Shown here one piece after another: positions 35,074 to 47,400 of a stretch of DNA of 64,000 nucleotides. The notes beneath the pieces are model-generated. The model did no database searches. It was not told the origin of the DNA and saw only the letters and a program-made list of their open reading frames with translations. Position 1 is the first letter of the stretch. Every line of letters starts with the position of its first letter. Where the stretch lies: NCBI GenBank assembly GCA_964007475.1, contig OZ023275.1, positions 27,023,433-27,087,432 on the forward strand. The letters run 5' to 3'. The DNA is from Hybos culiciformis (Eukaryota; Arthropoda; Insecta; Diptera; Hybotidae). Both the position numbers and the translations under genes were made by a program.

Positions 35074-35622
35074 TTAAGAGCCCTCCATGTGAAATTCTGT
35101 TTGCTATTTATGTTTTCTATTTTTGCAGTTTTTTTTGTTTTATTTTACAGAAAATAAACGGCCGTGAAAAATGCGACAAAAATTGTACGAAAAACACCTC
35201 TACCAGAAAATCACAAAACTATATTTGAATTTTATTTCTCTGCAGAAACTGCAATTTATCAAAAAAATTAAAAAAATTCTTAAAATAAATGAAATTAATT
35301 AAAAATTGTTTAGGAAATTAAAGAAATTCAAAATTTCACGTCACCAGCCCTGGAGAGTGGTATTTTAGCTTTATTTCTGCGTTTGAGATTTTTTATTACC
35401 TTTTTCCTTTACTTCAGAATCCTAACAAATATATTCAAGTTTTTTAAAGGCTCATTTGGGCCAAAAAACTCAAAATATAAAAAATCCGCCGCACCTACCC
35501 TGGAGCCAGTTATATACTCTCTAACATATCAAAAAATCACTTCAGTTTAGATTGTAGTAACCCTACAATCAAACCCAAACTAAGACCAATTTTTTGCAAT
35601 TTTTCACATTGAGGGCTCTTAA
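35074..35622 (+). mobile_element. TTAA-flanked inverted-repeat transposon, copy A
   Basis: A 549-bp unit (TTAA included) with ends TTAAGAGCCCTCCATGTGAAA and TTTCACATTGAGGGCTCTTAA, giving imperfect terminal inverted repeats of about 20 bp. TTAA at both borders fits the target duplication of piggyBac-type elements, although GAGCCCTC is not a terminus I can assign to a named family. There is no transposase. A second copy lies 725 bp away in inverted orientation. Confidence 0.85.
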
Positions 35623-36347
35623 TATACTTAGATTTCCAAACCCTTTTTAACTTGAAAAAAAAAAAACATTTTGGTATTGCTAATATTGGAAATGTATCTA
35701 AAGTGTAATGGTCGGTTTAATTTATATTTTAAAAATAATAAAAATAAAATTAACAGTCGATGTTTGTTTCTATCACTTTTTGGGTAGGTGGTTTTATTCA
35801 GCATTAATTTTAATATATTTTGATTTTCATTCATCATTATCAATTTCATAATTTAAAAGGCAATATCAATATCAATTCAATATGTTCATTATTATTAATA
35901 AATAAATCTTGCAACAAATTTATATTTTAAATGATTATAAATGATAGAATGAATAATAAGCGTCAACTTAATATGTAGTGTGAAAATGTATAACCATATA
36001 CATGTAGCAATTATTCAATTTAATTTTTAATTATAAAAATTGAGAACCAATGAAAAAATATTGATTCATAAAATGCTTGACTAATTAATTGAAAATTTTT
36101 AATTTCATTAATAACTAATTAAAAAATTATTTTTCAATTAAATTGAATTTTATTACACATTATTTTATTATTAGACCATCATAATTCATATAACCTAATG
36201 AATAAATGAAAATATTTATTTATATTTAATAATATCGCCGGATTAACGCGATAAACACAAAACTTCAAAATCATACTTTTGAGAAAAATACTTATACCTA
36301 CATATCAGAGTTTGAGTTTTTGAACTTACAGACTTTGTTACATAAAG

Positions 36348-36897
36348 TTAAGAGCCCTCATTGTGAAAAATTGCAAAAAATTGGTCTTAGTTTGGCTTTG
36401 ATTTTAGGGTTACTACAATCTAGACTGAAGTGATTTTTTGATATGTTAGAGAGTATATAACTGGCTCCAGGGTAGGTGAGGCCGATTTTTTAAATTTTGA
36501 GTTTTTTGGCCCAAACGAGCCTTTAAAAAACTTGAACACATTTGCTTGGATTCTGAAGTAAAGGAAAAAGATAATAAAAAATCTCAAACGCAGAAATAAA
36601 GCTAAAATACCACTCTCCAGGGCTGGTGACGTGAAATTTTGAATTTCTTTAATTTCCTAAACAATTTTTAATTAATTTCATTTATTTCTAAGAATTATTT
36701 AATTTTTTTGATAAATTACAGTTTCTGCACAGAAATCAAATTCAAATATAGTTTTGTGATTTTCTGGTAGAGGTGTTTTTCGTACAATTTTTGTCGCATT
36801 TTTGACGGCCGTTTATTTTCTGTAAAATAAAACAAAAAAAAACTGCAAAAATAGAAAACAGAAATAGAAAACAGAATTTCAAGTGGAGGGCTCTTAA
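36348..36897 (-). mobile_element. TTAA-flanked inverted-repeat transposon, copy B (inverted)
   Basis: A 550-bp unit, the reverse complement of copy A along its whole length with scattered substitutions and small indels. It starts TTAAGAGCCCTCATTGTGAAA and ends TGGAGGGCTCTTAA. Shared inner landmarks include CACCTCTACCAGAAAATCAC, CTCCAGGGCTGGTGACG and CCTACCCTGG in opposite orientation. It sits in btd intron 1. Confidence 0.87.
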
Positions 36898-38573
36898 AAT
36901 GAATAATGGCTTAGAAATTAATAACTATTGTTTTTGACTGTACTTGTTTTTGATTGAAACTTTGTGTAGAATCGTATCTTGGTACATTATAAAAGCTATC
37001 AAAATAAATATAATTATCGAAATAGTTTTGTACCAATGTTTTTACTTAATTCCTTATATTTTTTTAAAAAGGTCAAACATTCTAAGATTATCGAAAAATT
37101 TTATATTTGACTTTAAGCGCAATTTAAAGGTAGTACTACAGATCGGGTAAAATAGTTTTTTTCATATAAAATTTTACCGGAGAAAAAAAAAGAATCTATC
37201 ACATTCGACAAAAAAATAGAAATCTAACATAATATAATTTTTTATTGTTGGCTGTTACGGACATCATTATTCAAAAAACTTTGCCATCATTGCAAAAAGC
37301 TTTCTTTTATATATTTAACTATAAAATTCGTTTTTAATATTTCTGCACTTCCGTTCAATGCCAGTTTTACGAACTCAGTTCTTGAACCAAACTAAAGAGT
37401 GTTTTTTTTTTTTATTGTAAATAAAAGTCGAAAATTCTAAATTAAATTTCAATGATGCTATAGAATGGAGTTTAAATAGCAGCTACTGCAAACCTTTTTA
37501 ACGTCGCGTCACTTCACAAGAATAGATTAAAAAAAGTAAGATTATTAAATTCTTTATCTATCAGTGATAAAAAGTGGGTTTGTGTGTGACGGCTTTCGAA
37601 AAAATCTGTATACATACGATGACTGCATTAAGTTCTCTTTTATTGAACTAATAATAACAATTTTTTTCATTGAAATATACATAACATAGTTATTTGTTTA
37701 AAAAAAAAACAAAAAAAACTAAAACATTGTTATTATATTACACTGGGAAATCTTTGCATAATTATCACTGATCATGAATATACAAATACATACATATTTA
37801 TACTTTATATGAATATTTTGAAGTTTGTTAAAAATATAAATTATGGTATAAAATAATGTGATGTATAAATTTATAATTAAAGCCTATCGCCACCAATTTA
37901 TCAGATTATTTATTTTTAATTAAAAATTCTGCATAATAATTTATTCTACAGAAAAAATTTTACTAAAAACTAAAATTAATTTTAATACTTATATTATTAA
38001 TTTAAGATTCTCAGTCTTACACTTTTAAAAAGTAATAACATTGTAAGACAAATTTAAATCTAGATAAAATTCAAACATTTAATATTTTAATTAAAAATTA
38101 TAAAATACATATGTTAATTATTCATTTAATAACAATAATTTATTATTAAAATATTTAATATAATATACTTATCTTATTATTAGTTTCATGTATTATAAAT
38201 TTGTAATTGAGAATAACGTCACGTAAACTTTATTTTTGGAATATAAGATTTTAAGGATTAGTGGAACTGTCTTCTTGAATAACTCTTAAACTCGATTTTG
38301 TCAACGATTGCCCAAGATTTTGATGCAGAAAATTTAGTTCAATATACTTTTTTACTTTTGAATCTATTTAATATTTTTCGGATAAGTTCAAATTTTTTAA
38401 TTAATATTATTCGAATTGTATGTGTAAATAATTCTACTTTTTTCAGCAAAATTATCGCTTCAGATGCAAGTAAATACTTGATGTTTCTATTACATTTGAG
38501 CCAAATTTTGCTCATCGCTGTTAGTTAATGTGAGCTCTTTTGACTTAAATATTTTTATTTTTATCAATTATAG

Positions 38574-39019
38574 ACAAAAATACCATCACCACTTGATTAT
38601 AAAAATGTATTACCGCAATCGAGTGCAATGGCAACAAATAATACATCTGCTTCCAATTCTACCTCACCGACATCAACAGCACCGCCACCACCACTTCCAG
38701 TTACAAATAATAGCTTAACCTCATCACTGGCTTATCATCAACACAATCAGTCATCACTATATAAGCTTAATATGTTGTCACCATGTAGGTCAATTCAGAC
38801 AATCCATCAACCACATCAGTATCCTCCTCAACCTTCATCTACTGGATCAGCTTCCCCAAATTCTAATTTATCGGCAAGTGCATCACCGCCTACTGTTTTT
38901 CCATCACCATCATATTCAACAACAACATCATCATTAGCACAAAATGATTTAACTAGCACGAGTACTGGCTCATCTGCAGCTGGTTATACTTGGAATACAT
39001 ATGCAGGCTTATCTTCAAG
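38574..39019 (+). CDS. btd: Buttonhead, exon 2
   Basis: Second coding exon, 446 nt, residues 89-236 plus two bases of a split Arg codon. It follows the acceptor CAATTATAG and ends at TCAAG|GTAAAA. The exon starts TKIPSPLDYKNVLP and continues as a Ser/Thr/Pro-rich presumed transactivation region with a short PPPPLP run. The segments TGSASPNSNLSASASPP, VFPSPSYS and GYTWNTYAGLSS correspond to TGTASPNSS, IFPSP and YGWNTAYSGL in Drosophila Btd as I recall it. This supports orthology with btd rather than another Sp gene. I do not see a canonical SPLALL-type Sp box. Confidence 0.88.
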
Positions 39020-39211
39020 GTAAAAAATATTTACTACTGTAATTCTAATTTCCATTATAAAATATATGAAAAATAATCGTCTAAAATGGTTGTTTATTTA
39101 TTTAAAGTATCATTTTTTATTTGCTCATCGAAGTTTTGACAATTTTTTTTGACCATTGATCAATAATAATATAGATTGAGTCATCCATTTCCATTTTTTT
39201 CTATTCCTCAG
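39020..39211 (+). other. btd intron 2 (192 bp)
   Basis: A short intron with GT donor and the acceptor TTTTCTATTCCTCAG. It splits an Arg codon after its second base, and the junction gives LSSRPQFPYAQYA. Confidence 0.9.
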
Positions 39212-40604
39212 GCCGCAATTTCCTTATGCACAATATGCAACTGACTATTATGGTAGTATGACATCAGCAGGTTGGTTTTCTCAAGATCGTTTGTACCCGA
39301 CTCCGTGGCCACCTGCAGCAGCGACTACGCCTTATGGTTTTCCAAATTTAGATGATATTGCATTTCAAACTCAACTGCAACGAAGGAGTATACGTTGTAC
39401 TTGTCCAAATTGTACAAATGAAATGTCAGGACTTCCACCTATTGTTGGTCCAGATGAAAGAGGCCGAAAACAACATATTTGCCATATTCCGGGCTGTGAG
39501 CGACTTTATGGTAAGGCAAGTCATCTTAAGACTCATCTTAGATGGCACACTGGAGAACGCCCATTTTTATGCTTAACATGTGGCAAACGCTTCTCAAGGT
39601 CAGATGAGCTTCAAAGACACGGTAGGACTCATACAAATTACAGACCTTATAGCTGTCCAATTTGTGCAAAGAAATTTTCACGGAGTGATCATTTAAGTAA
39701 ACACAAAAAAACTCATTTTAAAGACAAAAAATCCAAAAAATCTACAGCACCTACAGTAAGTGGAGATAAAGAAACAGCTCAGGTAACTGTTAAAAAGGAA
39801 ATAGAAATAGTGAAAGCTTCTGCCAGATTAAATGATGATTCTGTTAAAAAAAATGAGGTACAAGATTCAATTCAAAATTCACGAACCTCGCAGACTCAAA
39901 TACAATTGCAACACAGCGTGAATGTCACCAGTCATAATAGTGTAACCCCAGAAATAACAAATACATCGAATTTTTTGAAACAAGAACCTACCTCACCTCA
40001 TCAACAGCATCTGTCTCAACAACAGCACCAGTCTATTAATCAGCAATCAAGCGAAATCCCGTCAGGATATTCTCCATATTCGGTTTATCCGCCACACAAT
40101 TTACATCACCCGCAACCAACTAGCTACACTCATGGTCTATTTTATAATCGTGATCAATCAGGAAGTAGCATAAATAATAGTAACAATTGTAATACAATAT
40201 CAGATGAAGAAACTGATTCGAAAATGGGCTTTCCATCTGCAGTAAATCACCTACATCATCCGTTTCAGCAAGGATATTCGAGTGGCGCGCTGTCAAATCA
40301 GCCAGATACTAATAGTCAACCTATTGGCTCTTCATTTGGCCATTATGATCCCTTGCACGGAACACCTGCGACATCAAATTATCCCTCAAATTATCCATCA
40401 ATGGCACAGTATCATCAATTTAATAGTAGAACCAATGGAGTTAACAGTAGCACTGCCAGTTCTGGGCCAACATCAATTCCAAGTACAACTCCATCCTTAG
40501 ATTATTCATCAACATATTCAGACTTCGCCCAAAATTCAATGATGACAGGCTATCACCATCATCATCATCATTGGACTAATTACCATCACCCACAAATAAA
40601 TTAA
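39212..40604 (+). CDS. btd: Buttonhead, exon 3: Btd box and three C2H2 zinc fingers
   Basis: The last coding exon ends at TAA 40602-40604 and completes a 700-residue protein, against about 640 in Drosophila. It opens PQFPYAQYATDYYG, and LDDIAFQTQLQRRS leads into the Buttonhead box RCTCPNC (residues 298-304). Three C2H2 fingers follow at about 327-349 (CHIPGC..HLRWH), 357-377 (CLTC..HGRTH) and 385-405 (CPIC..HKKTH), joined by TGERPF and TNYRPY linkers. The base-contacting residues (KASHLK, RSDELQR, RSDHLSK) are those of Sp/KLF proteins that bind GC or GT boxes. The C-terminus is Ser/Asn/Gln/His-rich and ends with a run of six histidines, then WTNYHHPQIN. In Drosophila btd is a head gap-like gene and also acts in leg development. 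Confidence 0.95.
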
Positions 40605-41400
40605 AGTATTTTATTTACTTAAAAAACTTTAAAATTATGTATTTATTATACATTTATGTAAATCTTATATTTAATAGATATATCAACTAATAATAGTTAA
40701 TAGAAGTTTTGTCATAAAATTTATATTGAAAAATAATTTTTGAGGTTGGATTCTCTTTTAATCCTTACAAACAGAAATGACTATTAACAGTTCCTGATGA
40801 AAAGATTGTATTTCTGAAATGTTTTTTTCCGATGCTTTGATTTATTTTTTATTTTTCATTTTATTATAGCTTAGTTACAGAATCAAGTTGTTTTTTCTTA
40901 CCGACATACAGTTGTTTAAGGTGGTATCCTAAATTTAAACCATATTTTTTGAATTGAACTAGTAGTTCTGTTATTTTAACCGTATACACTTTCTTAGCTT
41001 GAGAGTAGTAAGGTGACAATTAGGAAATTATTCCTATTTTAAATTAAAATATATTTTAGGTATAAAATTATAGTTTTATATATTTTTATTTTATCTCCAT
41101 TATTTTTGAGAACACAATTCTTATTAACTTGTTTGAAATAAAAATGTGAAAAATTTAAAAAAATTCTCAAAAATTATTTTTTTTATTATGTGATTTTATT
41201 TTCTTTTTAAAATTATAATAAATATACATAACATACATTACATAAACATTTATATGCATAGAAAATTTAAATAGTATTATAAAATTTTTAAGTGAAAAAA
41301 TAATATTAATTTTTAGGGACTAAATAATAATATTATAAAAAATGTATATTTTTATTGTTATGTTAAAATGTCTTAAGAGAAATAAAAAAAAAAAAACAAT
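40605..41400 (+). other. btd 3'-UTR (extent uncertain)
   Basis: AT-rich sequence after the stop codon. AATAAA hexamers at 41137-41142 and 41217-41222 are candidate polyadenylation signals, but such hexamers are common in this sequence by chance. Confidence 0.4.
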
Positions 41401-44400
41401 AAATTCCTAATATATTTAATAGTGTTTCATTAAAATTTCAATCAATCTTTTAAGTGGTTTTGTCGAAAAAACTTAATTTCACTCTCTCTCATCAAGGATT
41501 ATTTTTAATAACATTCATATTATGAAGAATCGCTATAAGAGCAAGAAGATTATTATTTATTTAGAATAAAAGGGTCGATTTTCTAGATTTTTAATTTTTT
41601 TCTGACGATTTCTAATTTGAAGAATCATTTCAAAAATTTGATGTAAAATAAAATCTCATCAGAAACAACAGAAATAGAACAGATGTCTGACATATTTAGA
41701 ACAAGCTCAATTGCAGAAAATTTTTTAATAATTTTTATGTGATTAATCTAAATCATTTCCAGCTAATTTTTTTGAATAATTATTTTACTGAATTTTCCAA
41801 AATGTTGGGTCCAATGCTTTTATTAGTATTTATTAATATTTATTATTGTTTCAAATTAATTAATATTATAATATTAATAGTTTTTTATAATAGAATGTAA
41901 TTCTATAATCTATAATGATATGCTATTCTTTATGAACTGAGTTTTACATTTTTTATTTGGCTCGGAATTGTATTAGGATTAAGTTGTTTAGCTTCATTAG
42001 TGTTTTAATTTTAGCCCTTCCATTGGCCTCTGTAATTATTAGTTTTTAAATGCAAAAATAACTAAATATTTTTCTTTACTTTAATTCAAATATTCTTTGG
42101 TTGAAGTAATATAATTTTTTTTTCATATTAAGCTTCGATCTATCACCTAAGTTACTGTGTACTTAAAAAGCCTGCCTTCTGTCCCTCACTAAAAATAAGA
42201 TACTTCCAAAAAAACAAAAATTTCAAGCTATGTAAATTCTTTTCACGGATTATAGAATTATCTTTTATTTAATAAATTATTTGTTACATTATGTAGGTTC
42301 ATATATACATACATACATTTTTTAAAACTGAAATCTGGTTTTTAATGGATTAAATTTATTTATGTAAGTGGATTTTTAATTCAGATAAAGCATTGAATTC
42401 AGTTTTATTAAAAAAAAAAAAAATTAACACAAAAAAAAAATGTTTTTATTAACTCTTTGTAATAAGAAAAATTTATTTTTTTTAAACTGAGCATAATTTT
42501 AATAAATAAATTAATATTAAAATGTGCGTGTGATGTATATTAAAAAAAAAAAAAAAAACTATTTAAAAATAACAACTTTAACAAATTTTGTATTATAAAG
42601 GTACATAATATATATTTTAATTTTTTTTTTTTTCAGGTTAATTAAAAATTCCAATCAGAATTTGTAGTTTATATATTTTTTTTTTGTGTAATATATTTTT
42701 CATAACACATTATTTTTGCAATCATATAAAATGAATAAAAGTCATAGTACTTTATTAATTTTGAACAACATTATTTTTAATTTATAAATTTGGCCCGAAA
42801 ATAACATTATGTATGTATGTACATTATATAGATTGTTCAATAAGATAAGGCATTGGGAATGCAAAATTTAACGCTGTTAATAGATATACTTTTTTTTTTG
42901 CTTCGATGTGAATAACTTTAGGAATCTTATTATTTACATGTGATGTGAATGTTCAGAATTCATAGGAATAACTACCTCCATATTGGAATAACAAAATTTA
43001 ATAGTGCGGTATTGCTTTTAATATTGCTTATTTTTGTGAACTTTTAAAAACTCTGATAACGATAATAAAACTAATATCAAATAAGTTACAAAAAAGGAAA
43101 TAAAGTCGTAGTTCTTTTTTTTTTTAATTACTTCTACAGCAAGAACAGTCGGCTTCAGAAAAGAATGAATAAATGTTTGTACTACAGTTTATATTACCGT
43201 TTCGCTAAGTAAATTGAGTTTAAAAAATAGTTTAAGTAAAATAGTTCGAATGTATAATGTGTGGTCTGCTGAGGTTGCGCTTCTCTTTCGCCTTTTATTT
43301 ATTTATTTTATTTTATTTCACTTTTGTTTTTAATTTTATTAGATTCAAGTCTCACGAACAAAAATAAATTGAAATAAAAAATTAACCGCATTTTTCTCAC
43401 GGTAAATTTTTCAACCAAAATATTTATGATTATTATTAATATCGACCAAGAGAAAAACTTCTCTATATACTACTTATATACAAAATGTGATTAATATTAT
43501 TATTATTACTTTTTATTTTTTTTGAGGAACTTCCATATATGAAAAAAAAATTTCTTTAAAATAAAATCTCGAATTTATATATTTTTTTGTACCCATCAAG
43601 TGTTTTATGTGCGTATAAGAACAAAAAAAAAAAAGAAAAGATATCTAAGATAAAAATTTCGTAATTTACAATAAATTTTTCATTAAAATTTTTTTAAAAA
43701 ACTTTTTTCTTTTCGTTTAAATAAATTACGCGCGTTAAAATTAAATTTTATCAATTTATATTAAAAAAAAAAAAAAATCTATCAAGAAAGAAAAGGTGCT
43801 AATGCAATTCTCCGTAATTTAGCTGCATTTAAAGTTTTCAAATATAATTATTTTTATTTTTAAGTTTAAAAAAACCTAACCATACTCTTTTATTAGAGCT
43901 ACTTCTCAGCTTTTTCAATTGTTTTTCTCACAGAAATATGAACAAAAATATTTAATAATCGTTTCGGCACAAAAATTAGACCCATTTTTATGATGAAATC
44001 TTGATCCTTCAATTCAGTTAAAATTTCGAGTGTTCTGTTCCGAAACTATCAAATCTTCGAGAACCCTGAGCCATCACAGTTTTACCAATTTTTAACAAAA
44101 TGCCCTATTTTATAAAAAATTTTAACATTTAAGTATGTTACGAATTTGGAATCTTAATTAGTGTCAAAACAAAACTCTAAGTTTTTTGAAAGTCTTAGCT
44201 AAAATACTGTAAATTGTAATTTAAACGACATTAGTAACAAAAGTTGTTGCATTCCACGTCATATTTTATTAGTTGCATTACGCGGGATATGCATCTCAAA
44301 GTAAATTTTTTAATTAAAATTTTTTTTTACTTGTATCTTATTTCTTGATGAATATTAAAAGGTGGAATTACAACCTCATATCGATTGTTTATGATAAAAA

Positions 44401-47400
44401 TTCAATAAAAATATATAAAAAAAAAAACAAGATGTTCCAATAATGTGTACATTTTATAATAAAAAATTATATAAACTTTACTATTATAATACACTCTCTA
44501 TGCGATATTTATAAAATTGAAAACAGCTCAAGGATTGGTTCGATTGTAGGATTGGTTTGTTCTACTAATGAATTTAATTGTAAAAAATAAAAATTAAAAA
44601 AAAAGAATTTTAATTAATAAAACTATGTGTGCTGAAATTGAGGTGAAGAAAAGTGTTATACAATATTATATAGTCACTTTAATGGTAATGTCTTTTTTCC
44701 TGCAAACCTTGTCTTGAAACCAATTCCAAAATTCTTATTAAGTAAATTACATAATAACAATTTTACGAATTACGAATAAACTAAAAGTATATTTTAAACT
44801 ATAAAGATAATAACAATTTGTCAATGAACGTTCAAAACACAATTTGGATGCACACTTTTGTAGAACACAATAATAAATAAATGTATCCTGTGAAGGACAC
44901 AATTGTGATTAACTGCATTTTTTATATTAATAACAATTTAAAATAATAAAATAATCATCATTAATCTCTTTTTATTACTCGAGAAATTCACTACACAAAT
45001 GAACTCAATGAATCTCCCCAAAAAAAAAGAAGAAATTGTTTTCAAATCAAAGAAAATTTTTCAAAATTTTCAATGTAATTTTAAAATTAAACAACGGATA
45101 ATTTGCTATATAAATATTTATATGTATAATGTGTGATCTATATTATAAAGATTGTATATATAATATGAATTTTGCGTTGATTCAAATCAAGAATCAAAAA
45201 AATTTAAATTCAATCAACGCGTGTGTCATTATAATTTTATTTATCTATTACTATTATTATAGTTACTATTATTATTATTATTATTACTTTTACTACTACT
45301 ATTATATTTTGAAAAATTTTCACTCCTTCAGTTTTAAAAATTAAATTTGAATTTTATTCTAGGGTTTGCCTTTAATTTTATTTGTAATAAAATATTAGCT
45401 ATGAATTTCTTGAAGAATATTAGGTCTATAAGTGAGACTTTCTAACAAAAAATATGTAGCTGTATCTTAAATCGATTTCTTTATAAACGATGTATGACGC
45501 TTAATCATATATATTTGCTAAGCTTCTAAAATTTACCTACTTACTACAATATTACTACAGACCTGACAATTTCAAGGCAAGTTTCAATATATAGCTCGTT
45601 TTATGATTTACAAAAAAAAATCAAAGTAAAATATATCTTTTTTCACGCTTTTCAATGACTTTAAAGGTCACGTGTCAAGTTGAATTTCCTTTTTGTTCAT
45701 TTCTTTGGAAAACCAAATATGTTTTTTTATGTTATTTTTTAGTTAGTTAAAAAAAATATGTTAAATTATCTTTTCAGATTTTCCCCAATTTGACATTTTT
45801 CGATGATTAAGTATAAAATATAAAATTTTTAACAAGAGAATTTATAATGATTTCAAATTATTGTGGAAAATTTTTTGTTTATTAAAAAAATATAATTAAA
45901 TAAAATTTAATCCGAAAATTAGCCCAGTTAAAAATACTTATTTGCCTTAACGAAATGTTATTTGATGCTATGATTAGAAAGAAAATTGTGAAAATAAATA
46001 ATTTTTTGATTTCATTATAATATTTTTAATATTATAATTATTGTGAAGAAAATAAATTGAGAATTAGATGTAACATAAACACTTAAACTAATACAATTTA
46101 CAATACTGTGTCTTTGAATATTGAAAATAGATCACCTTCCTTCGGTGTTTGTGTTTAAATAAATAAAATCAAGTTTACTCTCTAAGTGATTATTTTATTT
46201 ATGTTCACGACAAAAATCAAACATAAATTATATACATATACTATCATAAATTAACATATATGTATAATATTATAATGTTACCAATATTCTATACTTCTAT
46301 CGCACTATCGTCTACAAATAAATAATATTATATTATTTGAATGAACTGTCTTTTCTGCATCACACGCACTTTGACTAAATTATCCCTCTATTTACCAAAC
46401 TTTTTCCTAAAGAAATAAATATAAATATATATATTTTTAAAATTTGTTCTAACCCAACTGTTATAATGTGAAAGTATTAATTTTTAGCTCTAAAAATTTA
46501 TTTCGAGAAATTTTAATTTAAAAGCATTTGAATAGGTGTTTTATTCTAACTTCAAATTTACTACAAAACTAACGATATGGCGTCAGATAGTCATGATGTG
46601 ATAATATATTAAGTAAAACAAGCTATTATTGAAACCTATTCAATAAGGTTGACTCGTAAAAGAATTAATTCAGTTTCACAATAACAGTCGTTGAATGGAC
46701 GTAATTATGTCTGTCAATGAAATAAGTGGGTATCGGCTTAGGTTGGGAATATTTATTAATTTTTATCAAAATGAATTTTTGCGAAATATAATTCTTAATC
46801 TGCATGTATTTAATTCGAAATTTATAAAAAGAATATAAAAGTCATGAGTTAGTTTGACTTGCTATTCATTCGATTGAATATGATAATTTGGTTGTTAAAT
46901 TGTAAATTTCTATTTTTAGACTTTTGCATAGAAAAGCAAATGAATAATTTTTGAATTTTGTTACAATTTTTCAGAAAGAATTTTAAAATTTTTTTACTTT
47001 GAAATTATTTTATATATTATGTGGTTTTAATATAAAATTTCATCCTTTATTTAGTAAACATAAAAGGGTAAAAAAGTGCGAATGCGTGAAAAAAAAACTT
47101 TTTTTATTTTTTTGCAGAAGAAAAAGGGGTGAAATTAACATTTTTGTTAGGATTTGTGTGATTTTGGGGTGGTTTACAAAGGAGTTTTATTTTTTTGGTT
47201 GATTTAATTTAATATTAAAGAATTTTTATTAGCTTTTTGATCATTTAAAAACAATATGAAATAAATTAGCATAATAAAATATTTAGCTTTTGAAAGATGA
47301 CACTTAATTAAAATTAAAATATTATTATTATATAGACATAGACAAAATGAGATACAGAATATTGTAGATACGTTATATATTAATTTGAGTCATTGACGCT

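Larger units (their letters stand above)
33495..38573 (+). other. btd intron 1 (5.1 kb)
   Basis: Phase-0 intron, with donor CAG|GTAATT and acceptor ATCAATTATAG. It contains a dispersed repeat at about 33590-33930, two inverted copies of a TTAA-flanked element (35074 and 36348), and otherwise AT-rich DNA. No exon-like segment was recognised inside it. Confidence 0.8.

Noticed and set aside
39352..40500. Plus-strand frames overlapping btd exon 3
   Set aside because: They are alternative-frame shadows of the zinc-finger coding exon.
44520..44570. GGTTCGATT motif as a possible tRNA T-arm
   Set aside because: No matching A-box, anticodon stem or acceptor stem nearby; no tRNA gene was seen in the window.
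45650..45690. Possible nuclear-receptor or E-box site (TGACTTTAAAGGTCACGTG)
   Set aside because: Short motifs like this occur by chance in 64 kb, and no cluster or conservation can be seen from one sequence.
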